DNA from: CAWGMT01 sp963823675
GTDB taxonomy: Bacteria > Planctomycetota > Planctomycetia > Isosphaerales > Isosphaeraceae
Direction of reading: 5' to 3'
DNA length: 64,000 bases
NCBI GenBank assembly: GCA_963823675.1
Contig: CAWGMT010000004.1
Location: 434,001-498,000, forward strand
The translations under genes were made by a program, and so were the position numbers. This document shows, in pieces, positions 1 to 9,881 of this stretch. The notes under the pieces are model-generated. The model saw only the letters and a program-made list of their open reading frames with translations. It made no database searches and had not been told where the DNA came from. The number at the start of each line of letters is the position of its first letter. The stretch's first letter is position 1.

Positions 1-567
1 CCACATCGGCCACCTCGAGCAGCCCCGCCTTCTCCCACTGGAATTCGTCGCCGGTCTCCGGCTGCAAGAGCAGGACGACGACGTCGGCCACGTCCCAGAC
101 GGCGGTATCTCCCTGACCCACCCCCGCCGTCTCGATCAGCACGACGTCGAAGCCGAACGCCCGCAGGAGCTCGATCATCAGTTGGAGGTGTTCGGCGATG
201 CCCTGGCGTCCGCTGGGGGCGGTCATGCTGCGAATGTAAAGGCCGGGATCATCCGGCCGGCTGGGCATGCGGATGCGGTCGGCCAGAAGGGCGCCCCCGG
301 TGAGCGCACTCTCGGGATCACAGGCCAGGACGGCCACCATCTGCCCGCGGCTTCGCAGCAGCTCGATCAGCTTGCCGATCAAACTGCTCTTGCCGACGCC
401 GCCGCTGCCGGTCACGGCGACGACCCGCGTAGGGCGGGCTTGCTCACGCTCGCGCGCAGCGCGGCCCGGATGGCATCGAGGTGCTCCCCGCGCGCAGCCA
501 ACGTCAAGAGACGGGCGAGGGCCGTCCGATCGCGCTCGCGGAACCGAGCCAGGAGCGCCTCAAGCAT
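1..567 (-). CDS. meaB: MeaB-type GTPase for methylmalonyl-CoA mutase (cut by window edge, one frameshift)
   Basis: This is a G3E-type P-loop GTPase that loads and protects the adenosylcobalamin cofactor of methylmalonyl-CoA mutase in the cytoplasm. The minus-strand reading starts at ATG 567 with a short helical leader. After one frame change near 430 it continues into the P-loop GSGGVGKSSL, then a region ending in ETAGVGQ, which fits the switch region of this family. The gene runs off the left edge, so the C-terminal third is missing. Its start overlaps the stop of the B12-binding subunit by 8 bases, so the two are probably translated together. The family call is firm. The frameshift sits in a run of G and C and is more likely a base-calling slip than a real mutation. 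Confidence 0.85.
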
Positions 568-974
568 GGATCTGGTCCTCCTGGTCCCGCAAGAACGCCA
601 CGATCTCTGCCAGGGGCGTCCCTGGCCCGAAGACGCGTGCCACGCCGAGCGCGGCGCAGTTTCGGAATGTCATCCTGGGGGATCGTTCCGCCGACGATCA
701 CGCCGACATCCTCCAGGCCGGCCTGGCGCAGTTGCTCGAGCACGCGCGGGACCAGGGTCATGTGAGCGCCGCTCAAGAGGCTCAAGCCAAGCCACTGCGC
801 GTCCTCGTCGGCGACGACGCGGACGACGGCCTCGGGCGTCTGCCAGAGCCCGGCATAGATGACGTGAAAGCCGGCGTCACGCAGCGCCCGCGCGACGACC
901 TTGATGCCACGATCGTGACCATCGAGACCGACCTTGGCCAGGACGACGCGGACCGGCTGGTGTTCGTGCGACAT
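560..974 (-). CDS. B12-binding small subunit of methylmalonyl-CoA mutase (one frameshift)
   Basis: This is a cobalamin-binding Rossmann domain of about 137 residues, the size of the separate small subunit in two-part methylmalonyl-CoA mutases. The base-off binding motif DGHDRG is near residue 18, followed by SLLSGAH and GGTIP, the loops that hold the cobalamin tail. The reading frame changes near 655. After it the expected C-terminus resumes (GVARVFGPGTPL, then a final helix) and stops at 560. With the large subunit at 4363-6009 and MeaB directly downstream, it completes the mutase that interconverts methylmalonyl-CoA and succinyl-CoA. The small and large subunits are not adjacent: two unrelated-looking genes lie between them. 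Confidence 0.88.
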
Positions 975-985
975 GGGTCCCTCGG

Positions 986-1933
986 TTAGAACTGGTCCGA
1001 GCTAACGAGTTCCGCCCCTGCCCGCGTCGCCAAGTAGCTGTACACCTGCGGGTTGACCGTCTCCTTAACGAACTGGATGGAGCCATCGCCGAAAAGGAAA
1101 TTGCAGCCGCCGGGATGCAGACTATGAAAGTCATCCGCCCCGGCCTTCTTGTTGTTTGGCACATCGATCCATGGTTCATCGGGCGACGGCCCGGTATGCC
1201 CGAGGATCAAGACGTTCGACGCCTCGCAGTCTTGTACCGGCCAGTTCGGGTTGTTGCAACCTTGGCCGAAGGGGACGATGCCGACCCACGTTGCATTGGC
1301 GACGTTCTGTGACCGCTCGCCGGCAATGAGCGTCGTGCTGGAGCCATCTGTAATGTCCCGAAGTCCGATCCTGCTGTTGCGGTAGAAGATGCCGTTGTTC
1401 TGTGCCGGAAATTCCTCGGGTTCCCATTGCCCGGCCACCGCGACATACTGGCCCGGCGCAAGGTCGCTGACCAGGACGTTACCCAGAGCGTCCTTGATGG
1501 TGAGAGGACCGCTCGGACCCGTGTTGCTGGGGCAGAGAAACACTGACAGACGCGCCTGGCGAACCGTCTGCGATCCGGGATCGGTGGTCAGGAGGCTGAA
1601 GTTGATGGAGTTGTAGAGCGGACTCTGTTCCAGATTGGTCAGCAGCATCGCCGCCCAACCCCAGCCCGGACCAATGTCTTGGCCGGCCGGCTGATTGCCC
1701 TGAGTGTTCGAGACGTAGCCGGGCGGGAACGTATCGTACGCGCCATGATAACTGTGCAGAGCCAGCCCGATCTGCTTCAGATTATTGAGGCATTGCGCCC
1801 TTCTCGCCGCTTCCCTCGCCGCCTGGACGGCGGGCAAAAAGAGCGCGATCAGGACGCTGATGATGGCGATGACAACCAAGAGCTCGATCAGCGTGAAGGC
1901 TCGAGAAAGGCGAGACCCGGAAAAAACGTGCAT
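986..1933 (-). CDS. DUF1559 protein with type II pseudopilin N-terminus
   Basis: An intact 315-residue reading frame. The N-terminus carries the prepilin cleavage/methylation signature (FTLIELLVVIAII) followed by a hydrophobic helix, then the motif LPAVQAAREAARR and the C-terminal block with HPGG and NFLFGDGS that define DUF1559 (SBP_bac_10). Planctomycete genomes hold large numbers of these proteins. They are probably processed by a prepilin peptidase and exported in a type II secretion-like way, but their function is unknown. It ends 12 bases before the B12-subunit gene on the same strand, so it may be co-transcribed with the mutase genes. No oddities are seen. Confidence 0.93.
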   Translation of the reverse strand: MHVFSGSRLSRAFTLIELLVVIAIISVLIALFLPAVQAAREAARRAQCLNNLKQIGLALHSYHGAYDTFPPGYVSNTQGNQPAGQDIGPGWGWAAMLLTNLEQSPLYNSINFSLLTTDPGSQTVRQARLSVFLCPSNTGPSGPLTIKDALGNVLVSDLAPGQYVAVAGQWEPEEFPAQNNGIFYRNSRIGLRDITDGSSTTLIAGERSQNVANATWVGIVPFGQGCNNPNWPVQDCEASNVLILGHTGPSPDEPWIDVPNNKKAGADDFHSLHPGGCNFLFGDGSIQFVKETVNPQVYSYLATRAGAELVSSDQF

Positions 1934-1999
1934 GGTGATGCTCCTGTTCTGATGGTGTGGGATTCGGATCGACGCCGCAAGGTGTCGCGCCGACCCACG

Positions 2000-2371
2000 T
2001 CAAAACAAGAAGCGCTGGAGCCAGGCGAACCGTCGATCAGAGCGAGCCGGGAACGAACCCGTTAGATCGACCCAACCACGATCGCCAATTCTCAGAAGAA
2101 ATGAGACTGGGCTGATCGGCGTGAAACAGACGTCCGCCCTCGCCAGCAAAATCGTTGCCGCAAGCGAGTACGAATCGCTGCCAGCCTTCAGGACGGACGC
2201 TTCCTCGTCGTCGCCGACGCCGCCATCGATCGTCTCGATCACGTCCCCTTGCCCAAGCTCGCCAAATGAGCGGGCGAAGTCGCTGGCCGCCTCGGCTTGC
2301 CGGAGCGGAGTCCCCGACAGGGCGGCTATGAGACAGAGCAGGAACATCGTTGGACGCCACATGACGTCCAT
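2000..2371 (-). CDS. Small putative secreted protein, family not recognised
   Basis: A 123-residue reading frame between the DUF1559 gene and the protease gene, on the same strand. Residues 4-30 look like a Sec signal peptide: MWRP, a hydrophobic stretch FLLCLIAAL, then a small-residue cut site near AEA. The mature part is acidic, with an IDGGVGDDEE stretch, and ends in an aromatic-rich tail. ATG codons at 2371 and 2362 are both possible starts, and neither has a strong ribosome site. I do not recognise a family. Codon use resembles its neighbours, but the gene is short, so the call is tentative. Confidence 0.42.
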   Translation of the reverse strand: MDVMWRPTMFLLCLIAALSGTPLRQAEAASDFARSFGELGQGDVIETIDGGVGDDEEASVLKAGSDSYSLAATILLARADVCFTPISPVSFLLRIGDRGWVDLTGSFPARSDRRFAWLQRFLF

Positions 2372-2560
2372 CTTTTCGTGCGCATTCAGTCGCTGTCAAG
2401 TCTGCCAGCGACAAGGGACAATCTACAAGGACGCGCCGTGCGATCTCAGCATGAACCCCGAGCATGGGGAAGGTTGCGGGAAATCCTGTGCGCCTCGTCC
2501 TGCTCGACACCAGCCCGCAGGTCGCCCCTCGCGCCGCAAGCGATACCGATGACCGAATTG

Positions 2561-4057
2561 TCACTTGGCTTTCCGCTGCCACAGGGTAATCAAATCGGCG
2601 GAGCATTGATTCCTGATGCCATTGTTGTCAAGCACCTCTTCGGTAGCCCGAAGGGCCTCTTCGCGCTTGAACACAATCCGCTCGGGGTGATTCGCCACGA
2701 AGGTAAACTCCGTGTACTCACCGGTGGCGTCACGCAGGATCTCGACCAGATGTTTGAGGTTACGTACCCGAACACCGTTGACTTCGCCAACGACCTTCGA
2801 GCCCGGGCTAGCATATCCCTTGAAGGTTCGGTGTGGGAGCAGCGCCGCGACGAACACCAGCCGCTCGCCTTCAAACTTGGGGCGCTCTCCGTAGCGGACG
2901 ATGAGGGGATTGCTCCGGTACGCGAGATAGTACGCCATATCGGGGTCTTTGATCATCTCCTGAACCAACTCGCGGCTTGCCTCGGAAAAGGCGAGCGGAC
3001 CGTAGATGAAATAGGACGGGGCGCCTCCCTGGAGGTAAGGGCAGAGCCACTGATCCCGGTCGGGGCCAACGGGCACATCGAGCTGCAATTCGAGGCCATC
3101 TCGCAACACTGTCAGACGGACCTTGTTGTTCTGAGCGACCTTTTGGAGCAGGTAATGAAAATCGATGATGCGATCCTCAAGGACCCGCACCATACCCGAA
3201 TTGTCGATAGCATGGTCGCCGATGCGCGTAATGATGTCGCCCGACCGAAGCGGGTCACCCGCCAGAGGGTTGCCCGGTCCCGTAACAAGCACCCCGGTAG
3301 CCGCGCGTTCGAGGCCGAGCTTGCTCCGGATCGCCGCGTTCTCCAGATGGCGAACGACATCCAGAAGCACAGGCTTCCCGTCATAGCGTCCGTCGGCGAT
3401 GTCTTTCAGGAACAGGTCGATTTCCTCGCATGGAATTATGTAGCCGATGTTTTCCGCCTGGCTCAATTTGCTGAACACAATCCCGATCAGCTTGCCGTCG
3501 ACCAATGCAGGCCCGCCACTGTTTCCCGGGTTGATCGCGGCGTCGACCTGAATTCGCAACCCTTGTACGTCGTACCAGTACGTGTCGAAGTCGATTCGGG
3601 AAACGATGCCCTTCGTGATCGACAGATCTGATCCGCCTTGCGGGTAGCCATAGACTGTGACGCTGTCCTGAACATTGGGCAGCTTTAAACCTCTGGTGAT
3701 CGGTCCGTGTGACTTGAAGAACGACTCGTCCTCCAGCTTTAGCAACGCCAGGTCAACCCCCGGCGCAATCGCCGCGATCGTCGCTGCCGATTTTTCACTG
3801 GAGTGGTCAGGTTGGACGAATATTTCGGTGGCGTTCTTGACAACGTGGGCGTTGGTGAGAATCCGTTTGCCATCGATGACGACGCCACTTCCACTGGCAT
3901 GTGAAGATGAGCTTTTCTTCCATGGGGCCATCGGGTCGATGGTCGGCAGCACCGTCTCGATTTTCACGACCGAGGACGACGTTGCGTCGTTTGCGTGAGC
4001 CGGAAGCTCGGTTGCGGTAACGCACGCCGCCACGACCAGGGCACAGATTCGTCCCAT
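2561..4057 (-). CDS. Secreted Deg/HtrA-type serine protease with PDZ-like regions
   Basis: An intact 498-residue protein with a cleavable signal peptide (cut near residue 22, after a VAACVTATELPAHA stretch). A trypsin-like domain follows. The catalytic triad is visible as His71 in NAHV, Asp102 in VDLALL and Ser180 in GNSGGP. Residues about 245-330 look like a PDZ domain (VLVTGPGNPL, DIITRIG), and a second, weaker PDZ-like segment lies near 410-470. This arrangement resembles the long plant-type Deg proteases more than E. coli DegP. It would act outside the cytoplasmic membrane on damaged or unfolded proteins. It lies between the two halves of the mutase locus on the same strand. Confidence 0.92.
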   Translation of the reverse strand: MGRICALVVAACVTATELPAHANDATSSSVVKIETVLPTIDPMAPWKKSSSSHASGSGVVIDGKRILTNAHVVKNATEIFVQPDHSSEKSAATIAAIAPGVDLALLKLEDESFFKSHGPITRGLKLPNVQDSVTVYGYPQGGSDLSITKGIVSRIDFDTYWYDVQGLRIQVDAAINPGNSGGPALVDGKLIGIVFSKLSQAENIGYIIPCEEIDLFLKDIADGRYDGKPVLLDVVRHLENAAIRSKLGLERAATGVLVTGPGNPLAGDPLRSGDIITRIGDHAIDNSGMVRVLEDRIIDFHYLLQKVAQNNKVRLTVLRDGLELQLDVPVGPDRDQWLCPYLQGGAPSYFIYGPLAFSEASRELVQEMIKDPDMAYYLAYRSNPLIVRYGERPKFEGERLVFVAALLPHRTFKGYASPGSKVVGEVNGVRVRNLKHLVEILRDATGEYTEFTFVANHPERIVFKREEALRATEEVLDNNGIRNQCSADLITLWQRKAK

Positions 4058-4362
4058 CTGTCAATTCCTCTGGGTTGCGGTCATCCACAATTTGCACGGC
4101 CCCTAGCCGACAGTCTGCAAGTGAATGATCCTGCGTCGAACGATCTTGCTATGTAACCGGACGAACTCAGCGGCACTCAATTCCCAAAACTTGCACTTTT
4201 TTCTTGCAGTGTGGTCGTGATGCCACGCAACGGGTCTCAATCCAAGAACTCACCCGATTCTCGGTTCATCGCGCAAACTGACGGTTTTGCAGGATCCGCC
4301 GACAGGCGCGAAATCGCACCTTGTCTGCGTACCAGTTCGATCCACGTCGCCCACTGGCCCCG
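4058..4362. other. Intergenic stretch with no recognised feature
   Basis: Between the mutase large-subunit gene and the protease gene. It should hold the protease promoter, with an AT-richer patch around 4080-4210. I see no clear terminator stem or coding sequence. Confidence 0.5.
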
Positions 4363-6009
<1,647 letters not shown>

Positions 6010-6210
6010 GCGCGTAATCCTCGTGCTGACTTTATTCTATGAGAGTTCCACGGAATTCGCGATACATCCGCGCGGCTCCCGTGTTACATTGAATGTCCAG
6101 ACTTCGCTGCAGACGGCGTCCGCCGTGCACCAGAGCCCGGATGCACGTGGCACTGGGTCGCGGATATCTTCCGGAACGGCTGGGTGATGCACCTGGTGAG
6201 GGCTTTTCCC

Positions 6211-7194
6211 ATGAACAAGCGATTGAGCGGGATACGCGGCACGTTGACGTTGCTGGCCGCGATGGCGGTCGGTCTCCTGTGCGTGCCCGAGGCGAGCGCG
6301 GGCGGCCATGGATCGCACGGCGGACGGGCCCCGCGACCGCCGCACGTCTCAATGCCCCGGGGGGGGTTTAGCATGCCCCGGATGCCGCGCGCGACGGCGC
6401 GCACCAACCAGGCGCCGACATCGGGCCGGAGCAACTACACGACGTCCCACAGCAACCATACGACGTCGCGCTCGAACCTCACGTCGGGGACCAGACAATC
6501 GCGGGCGATGGCATCCACGAATGCGCCTGGCTCATCGTGCGCGGGGCTTGCGGCCGGGACGGGGACTGCCACATCCACGGGGCGGGGGTTGACGGGGACC
6601 GCGAATTCGACCTCGTCTGCCGGCACGCCGCTGACCTCCTCCGGCGCCGCGCTGCCTGCGACTTACACCTACGGCTCCGGCAACAACTCCCGCGGCTACC
6701 GGGCCTATGGCTATGGCCGGGGCTACCGCAACAACTATTACGGGAACCGTTACGGCTACGGCCGGTCGCAGGGCAACAACCGTGGCATCGTCGCGCGGCT
6801 ACGGGCCGTGCAGATGAGCCTGGCACGGGTCAACCATGACTACCAGGGCCACCGCGTCCGGGCGATGCACCAGGTCGCGATGGCCATCCGGCAACTCTCG
6901 CACCGGTCAATGAACTACGGCGGCTCGGGCATGGGGGCGGGCATGAACAACGGCCGCGGCATGGGAATGCGCGGCGGTGGCGGTGGTCTCGGCGGCGGCG
7001 CGGGTGGCCGCCGGGGTGGCGGGCTCATGAATCAGGCCCAGTCCGACGCCATCATGAGCCAGGCCCTGCGGACCTTGCAGGGGATCGGCATGCAGCTTTC
7101 CAACCAGGGCGCCAACACCATGGGCCATGGGCGGGCGAGCGGTCACGTTCAGATGGCAATGCGCGAGCTGAATACCGCCCTGTCGATCCGCTGA
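6211..7194 (+). CDS. Glycine/asparagine-rich secreted protein
   Basis: A 327-residue protein starting at ATG 6211, behind a GAGGG ribosome site. An upstream in-frame GTG at 6184 would spoil the signal peptide. Residues 1-30 are a Sec leader (LLAAMAVGLLC, cut near ASAG). The mature protein is low complexity: Ser/Thr/Asn repeats with recurring SNYTTS/SNHTTS units, then a Tyr/Gly/Arg/Asn segment (GYGRGYRNNYYG), a helical segment of about 60 residues, a Gly/Met/Arg-rich linker and a final helical segment (ELNTALSIR). It is probably a surface or periplasmic structural protein. No named family was recognised. The neighbouring genes are on the other strand, so it has its own promoter. Confidence 0.75.
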   Translation: MNKRLSGIRGTLTLLAAMAVGLLCVPEASAGGHGSHGGRAPRPPHVSMPRGGFSMPRMPRATARTNQAPTSGRSNYTTSHSNHTTSRSNLTSGTRQSRAMASTNAPGSSCAGLAAGTGTATSTGRGLTGTANSTSSAGTPLTSSGAALPATYTYGSGNNSRGYRAYGYGRGYRNNYYGNRYGYGRSQGNNRGIVARLRAVQMSLARVNHDYQGHRVRAMHQVAMAIRQLSHRSMNYGGSGMGAGMNNGRGMGMRGGGGGLGGGAGGRRGGGLMNQAQSDAIMSQALRTLQGIGMQLSNQGANTMGHGRASGHVQMAMRELNTALSIR

Positions 7195-7210
7195 GGATCG
7201 GGACGCAAAT

Positions 7211-7843
7211 TCAATCGAGGCGGTAAATGGCCCGGAAAATCGCCCGGCCTTCGATACGGTATTTCCGCTCAAAATTGGTGAGATAGTCGAGCGCGTGCTC
7301 GGGGGTTCTTGGTTCGGGAACGGGCTGCTCATGGAATCGCGTCCGACCGGAAACCAGGGCCTTGATGATGCCGAAATACTCTTCGACGTCGCTGGCGATC
7401 CGCAGCTCGCCACCGGGTTGGAGTGCTCGTTCGATGTCGGTAACCAGCGAGTCGTTGAAGACCCGGCGCTTCTTGTGGCGTTTTTTCCACCAGGGATCGG
7501 GGAAATAGACGTGCACGGCCCGCAGGCTGCAATCGGGAACCAGCCTGGCCAGGACGTGCCGGGCGTCGCCCCTCCATATCTTGGCGTTGGCGGCGCGGTG
7601 CCTCGCCAGCCGTTCGGCGGCCAAGCGGGCGTACTTTCGTGAAAGCTCGATCCCGAGGAAGTTGCAGCCGGGGTCGAGTGTGGCGGCATTGAGCAGGAAA
7701 AGGCCCTTGCCCGAGCCGACCTCGAGCTCGACGGGACGATCATTGCCGAAAAGCTGCGGCCATTCGATTGGCGCCTGCGCGTCAGGCGGGGGCGATTCGA
7801 TCAGAAATGCGGAGGCGTCCGTTTCGGGTCGAGAGCGGGGCAT
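7211..7843 (-). CDS. trmB: tRNA (guanine-N7-)-methyltransferase
   Basis: An intact 210-residue SAM-dependent methyltransferase that makes m7G46 in the variable loop of tRNAs. The SAM-binding motif EVGSGKG is near residue 41. GIELSRKYA follows, then the family signature YFPDPWWKKRHKKRR, and RIASDVEEY near 160. Length and motif order are normal for bacterial TrmB. It is convergent with the upstream plus-strand gene, with 16 bases between the two stop codons, so expression is independent. Confidence 0.95.
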   Translation of the reverse strand: MPRSRPETDASAFLIESPPPDAQAPIEWPQLFGNDRPVELEVGSGKGLFLLNAATLDPGCNFLGIELSRKYARLAAERLARHRAANAKIWRGDARHVLARLVPDCSLRAVHVYFPDPWWKKRHKKRRVFNDSLVTDIERALQPGGELRIASDVEEYFGIIKALVSGRTRFHEQPVPEPRTPEHALDYLTNFERKYRIEGRAIFRAIYRLD

Positions 7844-7969
7844 GATGCAAGAGGGATTCGAGACGATTTCAGCCGGGCGTGTGGCGCGGAAGTTTGGGTG
7901 GCTTGCGATACTGTCACCTGCCCGGGCGATCCGGGCATGATCACTGCGGCGCGCGGTGTCGGGCCAAGG

Positions 7970-8476
7970 TCACGGCGGCTCGGTGTTTTCACCCTGGCCG
8001 GTGAGGAAGACCCCGATAATACGGCCGTGAAAGACCATGTTCGTGCCGACGAAGCCCTGGCTATCAAAGATGGTCTGGCGGCGATGCAGCCTGGAGCCCT
8101 TTGCCACGAGCACCAGCCGGTCTCCAGGACGGACCTGGCCGCGAAACCGGACGTCCTCCATGCCGCCGAAGCCGATGAAGCCCGACTCGTATAGCCGCAC
8201 CTTACCGCAATAGAAGCTGGAAAGTTGGGCGGCCGCCTCGCAGATCAGGACGCCCGGCATCAAGGGGTAGTCGGGCATGTGGCCCCGCACCCAGAATTCG
8301 TCGGGCGCGACGTCCTTGTAGCCGATGATCAGCTTGTTTTCCACGTCGAGACGGACGATCGCCGTGAGCTGTTCCATCTCGAACCGCTGCGGATTGAACT
8401 GGCGAATCCCCTCCCGATCCACCAGGACGCGCGAAGTGTCGATGGCGGCTGGGTCGACCAGAGGCGCTGGGGGCAT
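7970..8476 (-). CDS. FabZ-like 3-hydroxyacyl-ACP dehydratase (hotdog fold)
   Basis: A 168-residue single hotdog domain. The active-site block GHMPDYPLMPGVL followed by ICEAAAQL supplies the catalytic His and Glu of the FabA/FabZ family. FRGQVRPGDRL is the second conserved strand. The start at 8476 is chosen over an upstream ATG at 8596 because AAAGGA precedes it at good spacing and the extra 40 residues look non-coding. It would dehydrate beta-hydroxyacyl-ACP in fatty acid or related lipid synthesis. No other fatty-acid gene lies next to it, so it may be a dedicated paralogue rather than the main FabZ. Confidence 0.85.
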   Translation of the reverse strand: MPPAPLVDPAAIDTSRVLVDREGIRQFNPQRFEMEQLTAIVRLDVENKLIIGYKDVAPDEFWVRGHMPDYPLMPGVLICEAAAQLSSFYCGKVRLYESGFIGFGGMEDVRFRGQVRPGDRLVLVAKGSRLHRRQTIFDSQGFVGTNMVFHGRIIGVFLTGQGENTEPP

Positions 8477-8732
8477 GCGCTCGTCCTTTCTCGATTTCTC
8501 CGACGCAATCTGGTGCGGCTGACACAACGGCGCGCCCGGCCTGTGAGGATTGCCGGCTCGGCAGCCTGCCGGGACCCACCGCCCTATGATCAGCATTAAG
8601 CTCGAAGTCCGCGTTCGTGGTTGGGCGGTGGTTCACGGCCACGTCGCTGCTATGATGACTTCCAACTCCGTCTTAGACAAGAGGATTGGCCGGCTTTGTG
8701 CTGACTCGACGGTTCCCAGGAGGCCCGGGGCG

Positions 8733-9583
8733 ATGAGTGTGGGCGTACGACTTCTCGGCACCATGGTGACCTACGGTTATCCCGATATCGACCTCGACGA
8801 CGAACTGCGGCTGGCACGGCGGATCGGCGCCAGCGTTCTGGAGATTCTGCCGATGTGGAACCGGCTGCTCGATCCGGCCCTGATTCGAGCGCGATCGGCC
8901 GAATTCGACCTGGCCATCCACAGCGCTCATGGTTGCTGGGGCGGACAGTCGATCCGGGCGGCGCGGGTGGACCTGGGCTCAAGCGATCCGACAACCCATC
9001 GCGAATCGATCGACGATCTGAAACGCTGCGTGGATTGGCTGAAAGCCGCTGGTGGAACCTGTCTCATCGTCCATCCCGGCGGCCTATCGAGCCCCGCCCA
9101 GCAATCTCGACGGCGCAAGCGCTGGCGCGTGGGCTGCTTGTGCTGGCCGAACATGCCCAGGGCACGGGCGTGGTCGTCTGTGTCGAGAATATGCCGCCGG
9201 GCGTATATCCCGGCTCCCGGATGGCGGAGCTCGCCGAGCTTCTGGCCGAGCTCGATCGACCAGAGCTTGCACTGGCGCTCGATACAGGCCACGCAAACCT
9301 CACGGCCGGCGCCGCGATGGAAACCTACGCCGCCGGACCGCGGCTTGCCACCACCCACGTCCACGACAACGACGGCCGTCAGGATACCCACCTCCCCCCC
9401 GGCACCGGCACGATCGACTGGGGCAAGTGGCATCAAGCACTCGATGACGTGGGTTACGCCGGGCCAATCCTGCTCGAGTGCATCCGGCATCTTCGGAAGA
9501 GCTTCGCAGACCTCGACCCGAACCTCCTTGCCGATCTTATCGCCCACGCACCCGGCCGGACGCCGCCTCCGGAGCGATTGTGA
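8733..9583 (+). CDS. Sugar-phosphate isomerase/epimerase family TIM barrel (one frameshift)
   Basis: A xylose-isomerase-like TIM barrel (AP_endonuc_2 family) of about 283 residues, starting at ATG 8733 behind AGGAGG. Metal-ligand segments in order: IHSAHG, LIVHPGG, ENMPPG, LALDTGHAN, TTHVHDNDG and LLECIRH. These supply the Glu, Asp and His ligands of the family. The frame shifts near 9100, between VHPGG and the ENMPPG half. The exact substrate cannot be read from the sequence. Homologues include hydroxypyruvate isomerase-like and inositol-catabolism-like enzymes. It is probably cytoplasmic, since no signal peptide is seen. Confidence 0.82.
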
Positions 9584-9729
9584 CGAGGATTCGCAGCGTG
9601 CCGCCGGCGATCCTCCGAATCGGCTCAGTGCAGCCGCAAGACGCCAGCACGGCACGCCGATATGAACGCGACGGTACTGCATCGGTTCTCGATCGACAAC
9701 CCGAGCGCGGTCGAGCGATGCCTGAGCAG

Positions 9730-9808
9730 TCATCACGCTCCGCGTGATGAGCAGTCGCCTAAGTAGTCATCACGCCCCAAGTGATGACCCGTCACGCCGA
9801 GCGTGACG
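9730..9808. repeat. Three consecutive hairpins sharing a TCACG core
   Basis: Three short inverted repeats sit in a row in the 298-base gap before the TPP enzyme gene. Stems are 9730-9738/9742-9750 (9 bp), 9766-9773/9781-9788 (8 bp) and 9790-9797/9801-9808 (8 bp). All stems are variants of GTCATCACGC, and AGTC or GACT flanks recur. None is followed by a T run, so they are not simple terminators. They could be a REP-like element, an mRNA leader structure or tandem protein-binding palindromes. Confidence 0.7.
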
Positions 9809-9881
9809 ACTGCTGCAAGGATGCAACGAATGCGTGGATGGATACCGCGCCACCAAAAATCGTCCGGAAGGGAGTCGGGGC

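Noticed and set aside
2297..3631. 444-codon plus-strand frame
   Set aside because: It lies antisense to the intact Deg-type protease gene, whose motifs are unambiguous.
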